From CAVONV01 sp963697355 (GTDB lineage: Bacteria > Acidobacteriota > Vicinamibacteria > Marinacidobacterales > DATDRI01), in the NCBI GenBank assembly GCA_963697355.1, contig CAVONV010000004.1, forward strand, positions 372,001 to 436,000: a DNA stretch of 64,000 nucleotides, written 5' to 3'. Both the position numbers and the translations under genes were made by a program. Below the pieces are notes generated by a model. The model did no database searches, had not been told where the DNA came from, and was given only the letters and a program-made list of their open reading frames with translations. The stretch's first letter is position 1. Each line of letters begins with the position of its first letter. Of this stretch, positions 44,542 through 54,863 are shown in pieces.

Positions 44542-46356
44542 CTATTGGATGAGGTAGCCGCGAAGCCATTGGATTTCCCAACTGCCCTTTGCACCGTTGA
44601 ACCTGAACGCCGCGGTCATCAAGAAGAGTTGACCGTTCCGATTTCCATCCGCATCGACGAGTGGCAGGAGTGTCTCAGCAGGCAGCAGAGAGCGAGAGGA
44701 CGGCCCACATTCATCTTCGATCAACCTGGCAACGACTTCTCCCATGTCGACCGTGTTTTTGGTTTCATCCGTCTCTGATATCACCTCGAACTGGTGACCG
44801 TGAATCTCGAGACGAAACTTGCCGTCACAGCACGTTGCCTCGCGCCAGCTCTCAGCTTGGACCGGATAGAGCGTGCCGCCCCTGAATCCGGGAATGGCCG
44901 CGTTTTGCGGGTAGGCTGCCTGGAACCAATCGATCCCGCAGTCTCCGGGACGGCGTTGAATCTTCAGTAGGCGCGCGAAATCACCATAGCGGGGAACCAG
45001 CGAATCCGGACTTAGGATATCGGCAAGAGATTCTCTGCCGTGGTGCCGCACCAAATAGTTGAATCCCGATGTGATGGCTCGATGCAGCTCTTCGGAAACG
45101 GGCTTGGGCTCGAGCTCATTTTCGGCCTCGGCACGGAGATCGATGGGGGTACTGGATGGGAAACCTGCCTCCTGCAACGATGCCTCGAGTCGTGCGGTTT
45201 GGCTCGAGCGCGAGAACGCGACCACGCCCCACGGCCCTACGGATGCAAGCAAACTGGACATCACGAGACCCGCAGGAATCGCTACCAGTGAAAAAGGTTT
45301 TCTTCTCGCCACTCGCCAAGCCTGGAATACGCAGATCGATGCCACCACGACGAGGGAGAGAAGGCGGAGATATCGAAACTCCGTCACACCGTAGGCATCG
45401 ATTCTCACCCAAAGCGCCCAAGCGGCAAGTGGAACGAGAAGAAGGAACGCGAGTGGAAAAAAGCGCAAGAAGCCCGCGACGAACGGAAATTCCCTGTTGT
45501 TGCGGAAGGGTTCGAGTGAAAACATTGCCAATAGGCCCAATCCCCCCGCAACCAAGGCCAAAGGCGATAGCAGGTTCTTGGGCGCCTCTCCTGTCACGAT
45601 GACCCGCACATTGTAGGAGAGCAGAATAACGACGTAGACGGCCGCGAGTGGAACCAGCAAATAGGCAAGCCCGCGCAACAAACGCTCAGGCTTCGGGATC
45701 GTCGCAGAAACGGACTTGAGCTCCGTAAGCCATGGGATACCCGCTGCAACGAGCCACGGGAAGAGAGCGAATCCAATCGCGCTCCACAGATGAAAATACA
45801 CCCTTTCGGAGAGCTCCCAATCGAAGAGCTTCTCTACGGCGTATAGTGCTCCGGCCAGGCCACCGAACAGCAAAAGGCAGTAGCCACCCACCAGAAGTGT
45901 GCGTGACACAACTCGCAGATTGAACCACCAGATGAGGGGACGCGCCTTCTCCTCATCGCGTGCGAGGCTCGCCGGAATCAAGCAAATGGAGAGGAACAAA
46001 CCGAACGCAAGAGCACCCCAGCGCCACATCTCCGCTTGTCGGTCGAAATCCAGGAAGAATCTCCAATAGGCAGCACCGAGTGATAGTGCAACTGCGGTAG
46101 TCGCCCATCGCGATCGAGCACCGATCACTCCGAGTTGGAAGAGATTGGTCGCGATGAACACCACCGGCCACACCAGCAGCGCCGACATGACGAACCGACC
46201 CCACTCGTCGCCCATGTGAGATCGTTTCAACTCCACAGTAAGGGAGAAGAAGGCGGCCACGAATACCGCCAAAACGATCTCGACAGGTGCGATGCGGACT
46301 GCCTCGCGCGCTTCGTCGGCCAATCGACGTGCGGATTGCTCCACCCGAAATGCCAT
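44542..46356 (-). CDS. DUF4153 multi-pass membrane protein
   Basis: The protein has 604 residues with about eleven to twelve membrane helices over the first 400 residues, then a soluble C-terminal region of about 200 residues that contains a paired-Cys CCDGKF stretch. The YAVEKLFDWELSERVYFHLW and VVILLSYNVRVIVTGEAPKN regions match the DUF4153 family. Its function is unknown. It is divergent from the M14 peptidase gene at 46527. Confidence 0.85.
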   Translation of the reverse strand: MAFRVEQSARRLADEAREAVRIAPVEIVLAVFVAAFFSLTVELKRSHMGDEWGRFVMSALLVWPVVFIATNLFQLGVIGARSRWATTAVALSLGAAYWRFFLDFDRQAEMWRWGALAFGLFLSICLIPASLARDEEKARPLIWWFNLRVVSRTLLVGGYCLLLFGGLAGALYAVEKLFDWELSERVYFHLWSAIGFALFPWLVAAGIPWLTELKSVSATIPKPERLLRGLAYLLVPLAAVYVVILLSYNVRVIVTGEAPKNLLSPLALVAGGLGLLAMFSLEPFRNNREFPFVAGFLRFFPLAFLLLVPLAAWALWVRIDAYGVTEFRYLRLLSLVVVASICVFQAWRVARRKPFSLVAIPAGLVMSSLLASVGPWGVVAFSRSSQTARLEASLQEAGFPSSTPIDLRAEAENELEPKPVSEELHRAITSGFNYLVRHHGRESLADILSPDSLVPRYGDFARLLKIQRRPGDCGIDWFQAAYPQNAAIPGFRGGTLYPVQAESWREATCCDGKFRLEIHGHQFEVISETDETKNTVDMGEVVARLIEDECGPSSRSLLPAETLLPLVDADGNRNGQLFLMTAAFRFNGAKGSWEIQWLRGYLIQ

Positions 46357-46526
46357 TGAATCAAGGTTACACTGGTTTGTCGCGAGGAGCTAGGCTGTTG
46401 CGGTATCCCGACAACACGTCACGTAGTAACATGTGCAGCCAGCGGCAGAGGTCGGCGTAGAGGTTTCGTGGTAGTCGTTTGCTGCAAAATGGACTTGTCT
46501 CCCGAATTTCCAATGGAGGTCTAACC

Positions 46527-49166
46527 ATGCTCTCGAGAGGCTCCCAATCCCTGGCGGGCGTCATCATTGTTGCTGTCTTTCTGATTCCGTCAGCGGCCCC
46601 CGCGACAGCTCAGACCATACCTCTACCCGAGGACGTGCTGGGTTTCAAACCGGGAGCCGACTTTCAACTCGCTTCCTACACGCAGGCGCTCGAGTACTTC
46701 CGCGCCCTCGAACAAGCCTCCCCGATGTTCACGCTCTTCGAGATAGGAAGGACGACCATGGACCAACCGATGGTCTATGCGGTGATTTCTTCGGCGGAGA
46801 ACATGGCCAACCTGGAGCGTTACAAGGAAATATCGAAGAAGTTGGCGCTGGTCGATGGATTGACCAAGGACGAAGCCGGCCAGATGGCGGCCGAAGGAAA
46901 GGCGGTCGTCTATATCGATGGTGGGCTACATGCCACCGAGGTCGCACCCGCGCAGCACCTTGCCCAGCTCGCTTACGACTTGCTGACCGAGGACGACGCC
47001 CGGTCGCGGCTCATCAGGGAAAACGTCATTGTCGTCCTGGTTTTTGCCAATCCGGACGGCATGAATTTGGTCTCGGAGTGGTATCGCGGCAACGTCGGTA
47101 CGCCCTACGAGGTGAGCCCCATGCCCTGGCTTTACCACAAGTACGTAGGACACGATAACAATCGGGACTCCTACATGGTGAACCAGATCGAGACCCAGCA
47201 CCTCACCCGAATCGTCAATCACGAGTGGTTTCCCCAGGTCCTCTACAATCAGCACCAAACAGGACCTTTCCCGGCTAGGATTTGGATTCCACCCAACTCG
47301 GAACCGACGAATCCAAATGTTCATCCCCTGGTGATCCGCTGGCAAAACCACGTTGGAACGGCGATGGGTGCGGCCTTCGAGCGCGAGGGAAAACAAGGCG
47401 TCATCTCACGGGTTCGTTACGATAGCTGGTATCCCGGCTATGTCACTCAGGTCGTCGATTCTCACAACGTCATCTCTATATTGACCGAGACCCAGCTCTA
47501 CCGTTACGCGACGCCTCACTTCTTCACCGTGGATGATTTCCCTGAGGATTTCAAGGACCTAACCATGGGCGTGTTTCTGCCCAACCCTTGGGAAGGTGGG
47601 TGGTGGAGACTGGGGGATGCGGTCTCATACTGTCTGACCGGCTCCAAGGCGGTTCTACATGTGTCCGCCCTGTACCGTGAAGAGCTCCTCGCCAACCGTT
47701 ACAGGATGGGAAAGGATGTCATTGCGCGATTCGAGAAAGAGCCGCCCCATGCCTGGATCATTCCTCGTGATCAATGGGACCCGCCGACGGCCGCGCTTCT
47801 TCTCAACAAGATGATGTTGTTGGGCATCGAGGTCTCTCGCGCCAAAGAAGCCTTCGTCACCGACGGCGTCTCTTACCCGGCGGGAACATGGGTTATCTCT
47901 ATGACTCAGCCTTTTGCTCTTTTCGCGAAAGCCGTTCTCGAAGAGCAGGACTATCCGGATTTGGCCGAGTATCCTTCCATATGGCAGGGGTTGGTCCGTC
48001 CTTCGAAGTCTCCCGGTGCCTACATACCTCCCTACGATATCGCGGGTTGGACGCTTCCTTACCAAATGGGAGTTCACGTGGCGGCGGCCGGATCTCCCTT
48101 AGAGGTCGATCTGGAACCGCTCACTGAGGTCGTGGCCCCGGAGGGGAAGGTCGAGGACGGAGCAGGTTACGCCTATCTCTTGTCTCCCAAGGTCAACAAC
48201 AGTTTCATCGCCGTCAACCGGATTCTTGAAGACCGAGGCGAGGTCCTGCGCGCGAAAGACTCCTTTAGTGCAGGAGGAAAGACTCATCCCGCTGGGACTT
48301 GGCTCGTTCGAGGCACCTCGGCTTCGACCATGAGCTCGCTGTCGAAAGAGCTCCACTTGACGATTGACGGTGTAGGCGGACGACCTTCCGTGGAAACGAT
48401 GAGGATCAAGCCGCCGAAGATCGCCCTGTACAAATCTTGGGTCGCCAGTATGGACGAGGGCTGGACACGGTGGCTTCTGGAGCAATTCGAGTTCGCTTTT
48501 GTCAACGTCAGCGACGCCGAAATAAGGGCTGGGGCTCTTCGAAATCGCTTCGATGTGATCGTTTTTCCCTCGCAATCGAGAAACGATATCGTGGAGGGAC
48601 ACCAAAAAGGGACAATCCCTCTTCAGTACGTCGGGGGACTCACCCCAGCGGGGGTCCGCAACATCAAGAGCTTTGTTGAAGAGGGGGGTACGCTGGTGAC
48701 CTTGAACACGGCCTGCCTCTTCGCCATCAGTGAACTGGGACTTCCGGTGAACGATGTGCTAAAAGACGTGAGGCCGCCCGGCCGACGCGAGCCGCCCCGG
48801 AAGGAACCGCCCAAGTTCGCCTGTCCGGGATCGCTTCTCGCCATGACCTTCGATGACGGTCATCCGGTGGCCTACGGCATGCCGGAGGAAGCGCCTGCGA
48901 TGTTCAATCGCAGTCCTGCGTTCGGTACCCATCCTACATTCGAAAACAAGGCTCCCGTAGTCGTTGCCAAATACCCCAACAAAGATCTTCTCCGCAGCGG
49001 CTACCTGCTCGGTGAGACTTACCTCAAGAACAAGGCATCTGTTGTGGAAATACCCTTGGGACAAGGTAGAGTCATCTTGCTCGGTTTCGGCGTGCAGAAT
49101 CGGGCCCAGCCGCATGCGACTTTCAAACTGCTCTTCAATGCGATCTATTACGGCTCATCCGAATAG
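46527..49166 (+). CDS. Secreted M14-family zinc carboxypeptidase-like protein
   Basis: The protein has about 879 residues. I chose the ATG at 46527, which has GGAGGT upstream and opens on a signal peptide (cleavage after PATAQ). The M14 domain is N-terminal: the zinc motif GGLHATEVAPAQH (His and Glu), a substrate-binding GHDNNRDSYM, and LYNQHQTGPFPARIW with the third ligand His. The long C-terminal region (from about residue 400) contains PYDIAGWTLPYQMGV and ends in a glutamine-amidotransferase-like fold (SFVEEGGTLVTLNTACLFAI). It should degrade peptides outside the cytoplasm. A close paralogue converges on it from 51974. Confidence 0.92.
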   Translation: MLSRGSQSLAGVIIVAVFLIPSAAPATAQTIPLPEDVLGFKPGADFQLASYTQALEYFRALEQASPMFTLFEIGRTTMDQPMVYAVISSAENMANLERYKEISKKLALVDGLTKDEAGQMAAEGKAVVYIDGGLHATEVAPAQHLAQLAYDLLTEDDARSRLIRENVIVVLVFANPDGMNLVSEWYRGNVGTPYEVSPMPWLYHKYVGHDNNRDSYMVNQIETQHLTRIVNHEWFPQVLYNQHQTGPFPARIWIPPNSEPTNPNVHPLVIRWQNHVGTAMGAAFEREGKQGVISRVRYDSWYPGYVTQVVDSHNVISILTETQLYRYATPHFFTVDDFPEDFKDLTMGVFLPNPWEGGWWRLGDAVSYCLTGSKAVLHVSALYREELLANRYRMGKDVIARFEKEPPHAWIIPRDQWDPPTAALLLNKMMLLGIEVSRAKEAFVTDGVSYPAGTWVISMTQPFALFAKAVLEEQDYPDLAEYPSIWQGLVRPSKSPGAYIPPYDIAGWTLPYQMGVHVAAAGSPLEVDLEPLTEVVAPEGKVEDGAGYAYLLSPKVNNSFIAVNRILEDRGEVLRAKDSFSAGGKTHPAGTWLVRGTSASTMSSLSKELHLTIDGVGGRPSVETMRIKPPKIALYKSWVASMDEGWTRWLLEQFEFAFVNVSDAEIRAGALRNRFDVIVFPSQSRNDIVEGHQKGTIPLQYVGGLTPAGVRNIKSFVEEGGTLVTLNTACLFAISELGLPVNDVLKDVRPPGRREPPRKEPPKFACPGSLLAMTFDDGHPVAYGMPEEAPAMFNRSPAFGTHPTFENKAPVVVAKYPNKDLLRSGYLLGETYLKNKASVVEIPLGQGRVILLGFGVQNRAQPHATFKLLFNAIYYGSSE

Positions 49167-49322
49167 GGGGCGGCGCAACGGTGAGGCTTGGAAGAAAAGC
49201 CGAGCCCACCTGGGCGGTGCAGTTGACCTCCAGATTCAGCCAGGTGCAGGTCGACCCATGACTCACTCCCATCGAAGCGCTCGGCCACAGGTTCTTTGTC
49301 TCATCCGCTTTCTCTTGTCGGT

Positions 49323-51974
49323 CTATTCGGAGGCGCCGTAGAGCAGCGAGTTGAACAAGAGCTTGAACGTCCCGTGGGGCTGGGCTCTCTGCTTCACGCC
49401 GAATCCAAGAAGGATGACGCGTCCTGTCCCGACGGGGACTTCCACGGCAGCGGCCTTGTTCACTAGATGCTCTTCGCCTCTCAGATAACCGCTCATGAGA
49501 AGGTCGGCATTAGGGTATTTGGAAATGACCCGAGGCGACTCGCTCGCGAAAGAGGGAACGATGTTGAACGCTGTTCCCTGGTAAAACATGGCGGGAGCTT
49601 CCTCGGGCATCCCGTAGGCGACTGGATGCTTGGGATTGAAATCCATCCTCAGGACGGATCCCGGACAGGCAAACCTGACCTCTCCCGCCTTGGGAGGAGG
49701 CCCACCGTAACGACGGCCAGGCGGTCTCAACCCCTTCAAGGCATCGTTGACCGGAAGCCCCAGTTCGTTCAAAGCGAAGAAACACCCCTGCCTCAAGGTG
49801 ACCAGCGTGCCTCCCTGCTCGACGAAGGCTTTGATGTTGCCGACTCCAGCGACGGAAATGCCCCCGACGTATTGAGGAGGAACGGTGCCCTTTTTGTTCC
49901 CGTGGACGATCTGTTCCCCACTCATGGAGGGGATGATGAGCACATCGAAATTGCTCCTGAGCTCACCCGCCCGCACCTCGGCATCCGTGACGTTTTTGAA
50001 CGGGAACTCATATTGCTCGAGAAGCCACCGGGTCCATCCCTCATCCATACTGGCGGTCCATGGCTTGTAAAGAGCGACTCTCGGTGCCGCTTGTTTGCTT
50101 GTCTCTGCGGAGAGCCGGCTTCCCGTTGTGCCGACGGATAGGAAGAGCTCCTCAGCAAGTTCGTTCATAAGTGACGCGGAAACGTTTCGGGACAAAACCA
50201 CAAAGGTGCCGGGAGGATAGTCCTCGCCGCCGGTGCTGAAGCCGTCCTTGGCACGGAGAACCTCGCCCCCGTTTTTGAGTATCCGGTTCACGGCAATGAA
50301 GCTGTTGTTGGTCTGGGGTGATATCAGGTAGGCGTACCCCGCTTTTCCCGCCACATTGCCAGCCGGTGGGGTAACGTTCTCGAGACGCGTCGTGGCAACG
50401 TCTAGCGGGACATCCGCCTGCCAGACATTGACACCCATCTGGTGCGGCACGGTCCACCCGGCCATGTCGTAAGGCGGCAAGTACGCGTCGGGAAAGGCCT
50501 GGGGCGCAACGATCCCCTGCCAAAGAGTCGGATAATTGATCAGGTCGGGATAGGTCTGCTCTTCAAAAATGGCTTTCACAAACCGGGAGAAAGCTTGATC
50601 CATCGGCACGATCCACGTTCCCGCCGGATAGGAGATCCCACTGACCTCAAAGGACTCCTCGGCTCTTTCGACCTCGACCCCGGTGAGAGCCAAGTTGTCG
50701 AGCATGCGAGCGGCGGTGGGAGGGTCCCACTGAACTTGGGGTACGATCCAAGCGTAGGGGGGCTCGTTTTTGAACTTCTCGATGGTGTCCTTTCCCATCT
50801 GGTATCTGCCGTACAAGAATCGCTCCCGGTATACGGCGGCTGTGTGTAGCACCGCCTTTGTGCCCGTGATGGAGTAATCTACGGCATCTTTGAGTCTCCA
50901 CCATCCGCCTTTCCATGGGTTCGGGTAGAAAGCTCCCATGGTGAAATCCTGATAAGCCTCCGGGAAATCATCCACGGTGTAGAAGTGGGGTGTGGCGTAC
51001 CGGTAAAGGGCAGTCTCAGTCATGATGGAGACGATATTGAAGAAGTCGATGAAGGAATCTTCGTAGCCAGGATAGATGAAATCGAAAGCAAATCGAGAGA
51101 TGGCGCCTTCCTTGCCCTCGCGGTCAAAGGCGTCTCCCATGGCGGCGCCGATCAAATTCTTCCCGCGAATGAACAAAGGATGAAGGTTGGGATTGGTCGG
51201 TTCCGCGGCCGGGGGTATCCAGATTCTTGCTGGGAAGGGCGCTGTTTGGTGGTGGTCGTAGAAGACGACAGGATTCCACTCCCGGGTTGCGAGTCGCGTG
51301 ATGTTCTTGGTCTCCTTCAAGTTGTTCATATAGGAATCTCGGTTGTTGTCGTGACCTACGTAGCGGTTATAGAGCCAAGGCATGCGGCTCACCTCGTAGG
51401 GTGTACCCACATTCGGTAGGTACCAATCCGCCACCAATGTCATACCGTCTGGGTTGGCGAAGACGAGCAAAATGATGGTGTTGTCGAGAATGAGGCGGGT
51501 GTCGGCATCCTGAGAAGTCAGCAAGTCGTAAGCAAACTGAAGCAGAGCTTGGGCCGGGGCACATTCGGTGGCGTGAATTCCCGCATCGACCCACACCACG
51601 GCTTTTCCTTCCTCCGCCAGTTGACCGGCCTCTTCATCGGAAAGCCCTTTCGCCCGCGCGAGCCGACCTGAGATCTCCTTGTAGCGATCCAGGTGTGCCA
51701 TGTTCTCCTCGGAGGTGATGACCGCATAAATCATGGTCCTTCCCATTGAGGTCTCTCCCATTTCAAAAACCTTCATCATGGGAGAGGTGTTCTCCAACTC
51801 CTTGAAGTACTGCACGGCCTGCTCGTAGGTGGCTAGTTGATAATCGTCCCCAACCTTGAATCCCAAGATCTGCTCAGGGGGTGGGACCTGGGCATGAGAC
51901 GTCCCGATTCCCAACAGGAAAGCGAGGATCACCCACGCGCCTACATATACAGAGTGTCGCTTCGACTTGAGCAT
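49323..51974 (-). CDS. Secreted M14-family zinc carboxypeptidase-like protein (paralogue)
   Basis: I chose the ATG at 51974, which follows AAGGAGACGG and begins the signal peptide (cleavage after TSHAQ). The frame extends upstream to 52226 but that part would cover the divergent TetR promoter. About 883 residues. The zinc site is WVDAGIHATECAPAQ, and the second His region is FYDHHQTAPFPARIW. Domain order is the same as in the gene at 46527, with near-identical blocks such as NNSFIAVNRIL and SMDEGWTRWLLEQ. The two lie tail to tail, 156 bases apart, which points to an old inverted duplication. Confidence 0.92.
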   Translation of the reverse strand: MLKSKRHSVYVGAWVILAFLLGIGTSHAQVPPPEQILGFKVGDDYQLATYEQAVQYFKELENTSPMMKVFEMGETSMGRTMIYAVITSEENMAHLDRYKEISGRLARAKGLSDEEAGQLAEEGKAVVWVDAGIHATECAPAQALLQFAYDLLTSQDADTRLILDNTIILLVFANPDGMTLVADWYLPNVGTPYEVSRMPWLYNRYVGHDNNRDSYMNNLKETKNITRLATREWNPVVFYDHHQTAPFPARIWIPPAAEPTNPNLHPLFIRGKNLIGAAMGDAFDREGKEGAISRFAFDFIYPGYEDSFIDFFNIVSIMTETALYRYATPHFYTVDDFPEAYQDFTMGAFYPNPWKGGWWRLKDAVDYSITGTKAVLHTAAVYRERFLYGRYQMGKDTIEKFKNEPPYAWIVPQVQWDPPTAARMLDNLALTGVEVERAEESFEVSGISYPAGTWIVPMDQAFSRFVKAIFEEQTYPDLINYPTLWQGIVAPQAFPDAYLPPYDMAGWTVPHQMGVNVWQADVPLDVATTRLENVTPPAGNVAGKAGYAYLISPQTNNSFIAVNRILKNGGEVLRAKDGFSTGGEDYPPGTFVVLSRNVSASLMNELAEELFLSVGTTGSRLSAETSKQAAPRVALYKPWTASMDEGWTRWLLEQYEFPFKNVTDAEVRAGELRSNFDVLIIPSMSGEQIVHGNKKGTVPPQYVGGISVAGVGNIKAFVEQGGTLVTLRQGCFFALNELGLPVNDALKGLRPPGRRYGGPPPKAGEVRFACPGSVLRMDFNPKHPVAYGMPEEAPAMFYQGTAFNIVPSFASESPRVISKYPNADLLMSGYLRGEEHLVNKAAAVEVPVGTGRVILLGFGVKQRAQPHGTFKLLFNSLLYGASE

Positions 51975-52181
51975 GAGCCGTCTCCTTCGACTGACCACAG
52001 GACAGAGCGGTATGACAACAGCTTGACAACGCGCATGACGATACGGATCTCTCGAAACCCTGACAGAGGCCACGAGAACCACAACAGTTGTTGGGGCACC
52101 ATCATTGTGCAACTGTCCTTTGCCGTCAAGCGAGCCGCCTCTGATACGAATTTTGTCCCGATGGTCACCCCTAGCTATGGG

Positions 52182-52210
52182 TTGATTTGACTGAACAAGA
52201 GGTGTAAAAT
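52182..52210 (+). promoter_or_regulatory. Promoter of the TetR gene, probably leaderless
   Basis: TTGATT (52182-52187) and TAAAAT (52205-52210) are separated by exactly 17 bases. The start codon ATG is at 52217, seven bases after the -10, which is where transcription should begin. No ribosome binding site can fit between them. Confidence 0.55.
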
Positions 52211-52216
52211 TTGACC

Positions 52217-52834
52217 ATGGGGCCAAAAACTAAGCCGTCTGGCTCTTTTATTGAAGAAGCCCGCCGTCAACAAATTGTGAAGACGGCCATCCAAACGATT
52301 GCCCAGCAAGGGATTTCCCAAGCCTCTCTCGCTGAGATTGCACGCAAAGCAGGCTGCAGCAAGGGTGTGATCTCCTATCACTTCAATGGGAAGGATGAGT
52401 TGATCGAAGAGATCCTCTCCAGCCTCATGCGAGAACCAGCGGATTACATCAAGCAGCGCGTCAGCAGATCCGATACAGCCTTAGGAAAACTGCGTGCTTA
52501 TGTGGAAGCGAATTTCGAGTTCATGAAAGAAAACAGGGAGGGATACGTCGCCCTGGTCGATCTGTGGGGCAGCCGCGGCGCCTCCCATGACGTGAACCGC
52601 TTCAATGCGGACGCTTACGAACCGTCTCGGCACTATCTGGGCAAGATTCTCGACGACGGACGCAAACGCGGTGAGCTTCGAGAATTGTCCGTCTCTACGA
52701 CCGCTTCGCTCATACAGGCCGCCATCGACGGCATCATGCTCCAGTGGGTTTTCGATTCCGAGGCCATCGACTTGAGAGCCTGCTCCGCCGAAATCGTGGA
52801 AATGGTGAGCTGCTACGTCGTCAAACAAGGATGA
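52217..52834 (+). CDS. TetR-family transcriptional regulator
   Basis: The protein has 205 residues. The TetR N-terminal DNA-binding domain is clear (about residues 15-60: IVKTAIQTIAQQGISQ, SLAEIARKAGCSKGVISYHF), and the C-terminal ligand domain is the less conserved helical bundle. I took the ATG at 52217 rather than a TTG two codons earlier. It lies 20 bases ahead of the acyl-CoA dehydrogenase gene and is likely to control it, as many TetR regulators next to fatty-acid genes do in response to acyl-CoA. A secreted peptidase gene is divergent and could share control. Confidence 0.9.
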   Translation: MGPKTKPSGSFIEEARRQQIVKTAIQTIAQQGISQASLAEIARKAGCSKGVISYHFNGKDELIEEILSSLMREPADYIKQRVSRSDTALGKLRAYVEANFEFMKENREGYVALVDLWGSRGASHDVNRFNADAYEPSRHYLGKILDDGRKRGELRELSVSTTASLIQAAIDGIMLQWVFDSEAIDLRACSAEIVEMVSCYVVKQG

Positions 52835-52854
52835 TGAAAGAAAGGGAGATGACC

Positions 52855-54810
52855 ATGTCAACGGAAGATCGTAACGCTCATGGGAGTGAGCACGAGACCG
52901 TTATTGACACAACCGGCATGTCCGAAGGGAAAAAAGCCGCCTTGGAACTCGCGGAGTCGTCGAGACAAGCCCACTGGAAGTATCCCACCTTCGCCGGTGG
53001 GTTGTTCATGGGTGAGCTTCCCTTGAAACTGATCCATCCCTATCCTCAGCTTCCTGAAGATCACGATGAAAAGGGCGAGGCTTTCCTCGCCGAGTTGAAG
53101 GGTTTCCTTCGCGAGAAAACCAATCCCGATCAGATCGATCTCGACGGTGAGATTCCCGATGAGGTCATTGAAGGGCTCGCTAAACTCGGTGCTTTTGGAG
53201 TCAAGATCCCCCGGGAATATGGAGGCCTAGGACTGAAGCAGCAGTACTACAGTCGGGCTGCGGTCCTTTTGGGCAGCCACTGTGGAAACCTCTGTGCGCT
53301 GGTGTCCGCACATCAATCTATCGGCGTTCCCCAACCCGTTTTGATTTTTGGCACCGATGAACAAAAGAAGAAATTCCTGCCGCGTTTGGCTGGTGGTGAG
53401 CTTTCGGCTTTCGCCCTCACCGAGGAAGGGGCAGGCTCCGATCCCGCTAAAATGGAAACGCGTGCCGAGCCAACCCCTGATGGCGATGCCTTCATATTGA
53501 ACGGTAGGAAGCTCTGGTGCACGAACGGGACCCGAGCAGGTCTCATTGTGGTCATGGCCAAAACGCCGCCCAAGATGATCAAGGGAAAGAGTCGAGATCA
53601 AATCACAGCGTTCGTCGTCGATGCCAACACCCCCGGCGTGCGCATTCTCAATCGCTGCCGCTTCATGGGATTGCGCGCTCTCTACAACGCGCTCATCGAG
53701 TTCAAAGATGTACGGGTGCCGAAGGAGAATATCATCGCCGGCGAGGGGGAAGGTCTTCGCGTGGCGCTCACCACGCTCAACACGGGTCGGCTCACGTTGC
53801 CCGCGCTCTGCGTCGGTTTGGCTAAACGCTGCTTGGAAGTGGCTACGGACTGGGCGAGCAAGCGAGAGCAGTGGGGTGTGCCGATCGGTAAGCACGGGGC
53901 CATCGCCGACAAGATTGCACGTATTGCTTCGACGCTCTTTGCCATGGAGGCCATGACGAACCTGTCGGCTCTTCTCGTCGATCGGAAGAAGACGGACATC
54001 CGCATCGAAGCGGCGATGGCGAAAGCCTATTGTACGGAAGCCGTATGGTGGATCGTGAACGAGACGCTGCAGATCCTCGGCGGCCGCGGCTATGAAACGA
54101 ACCAATCATTGGAGGCCCGAGGTGAAACTCCGAACAGTGTCGAGCGCGCCTTGCGGGACTCTCGGATCAACCTGATCTTCGAGGGCTCGAGCGAGATCAT
54201 GCGCCTCTTCATTGCGAGAGAGGCCATGGACCCACATTTGAGCGTTGCCGGAGAGGCAATGAATCCACGTCGGACATTGGGACGGCGTCTCAAAGCCGCT
54301 CTCGGAGCAGGGATTTTCTATGCGGCCTGGTACCCGCGGCAGTGGTTGCCGAGCCGCGTATCGACGGCAGGCTTGCACCCGGACCTCAAGAAACAAGTTC
54401 GTTACGTAGCGAAGTCGAGCCGCAAGCTGGCGCGCCGCATGTTTCACTCCATGCTGAAGCACGGGCCCAAACTCGAACGAGAACAGATGCTTCTCGGGCG
54501 CTTCGTTGACATCGGGACAGAGCTATTTGCGATAGCGGCTTCCGCCACGCATGCTCAGGCCTTGCTCGACAAGGGCCTGGACTCGAAAGAAGTGCTTCCC
54601 CTCGTCGAGCACTTCGCAGCGGGTTCGCGAGATCGCATCGATGCCCATTTCCGGGGTGTGCGAAACAACCACGACCGGATGGGGTACCGGCTGGCACAGC
54701 AGATGCTCCAAGGACCTTACGATTGGATGCTCGAAGGGATTGTCGGAGGAGAGAGTAAGCCTCACCAGCCAGAAGCCGAAGAGCACACCCCAGAGAAAGT
54801 CACCGCCTAG
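52855..54810 (+). CDS. Acyl-CoA dehydrogenase, long (VLCAD-like) form
   Basis: This FAD enzyme oxidises acyl-CoA to trans-2-enoyl-CoA in beta-oxidation. The start ATG at 52855 has AAGGGAG upstream. Signatures in order: FALTEEGAGSDPAKMETRA (FAD/substrate loop), LWCTNGTRAGLIVVMAKT, ASKREQWGVPIGKHGAIADK, QILGGRGYETNQSLEARGE, and LIFEGSSEIMRLFIAREA with the catalytic-base region. The 651 residues exceed the usual 380-400 because of a C-terminal extension of about 170 residues, as in VLCAD and ACAD9. The N-terminus also carries a 60-residue lead. It forms an apparent operon with the TetR gene. Confidence 0.93.
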   Translation: MSTEDRNAHGSEHETVIDTTGMSEGKKAALELAESSRQAHWKYPTFAGGLFMGELPLKLIHPYPQLPEDHDEKGEAFLAELKGFLREKTNPDQIDLDGEIPDEVIEGLAKLGAFGVKIPREYGGLGLKQQYYSRAAVLLGSHCGNLCALVSAHQSIGVPQPVLIFGTDEQKKKFLPRLAGGELSAFALTEEGAGSDPAKMETRAEPTPDGDAFILNGRKLWCTNGTRAGLIVVMAKTPPKMIKGKSRDQITAFVVDANTPGVRILNRCRFMGLRALYNALIEFKDVRVPKENIIAGEGEGLRVALTTLNTGRLTLPALCVGLAKRCLEVATDWASKREQWGVPIGKHGAIADKIARIASTLFAMEAMTNLSALLVDRKKTDIRIEAAMAKAYCTEAVWWIVNETLQILGGRGYETNQSLEARGETPNSVERALRDSRINLIFEGSSEIMRLFIAREAMDPHLSVAGEAMNPRRTLGRRLKAALGAGIFYAAWYPRQWLPSRVSTAGLHPDLKKQVRYVAKSSRKLARRMFHSMLKHGPKLEREQMLLGRFVDIGTELFAIAASATHAQALLDKGLDSKEVLPLVEHFAAGSRDRIDAHFRGVRNNHDRMGYRLAQQMLQGPYDWMLEGIVGGESKPHQPEAEEHTPEKVTA

Positions 54811-54815
54811 AAAAG

Positions 54816-54856
54816 ACCAAAGGCGTCGCACGTGATCTCAGCGCGACGCCTTTGGT
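54816..54856. terminator. Strong hairpin between convergent genes
   Basis: ACCAAAGGCGTCGC (54816-54829) pairs perfectly with GCGACGCCTTTGGT (54843-54856) across a 13-base loop. It follows the acyl-CoA dehydrogenase stop by five bases and faces the end of the TonB receptor gene, so a bidirectional terminator is likely. A T tract is absent. Confidence 0.75.
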
Positions 54857-54863
54857 GTTGCGG

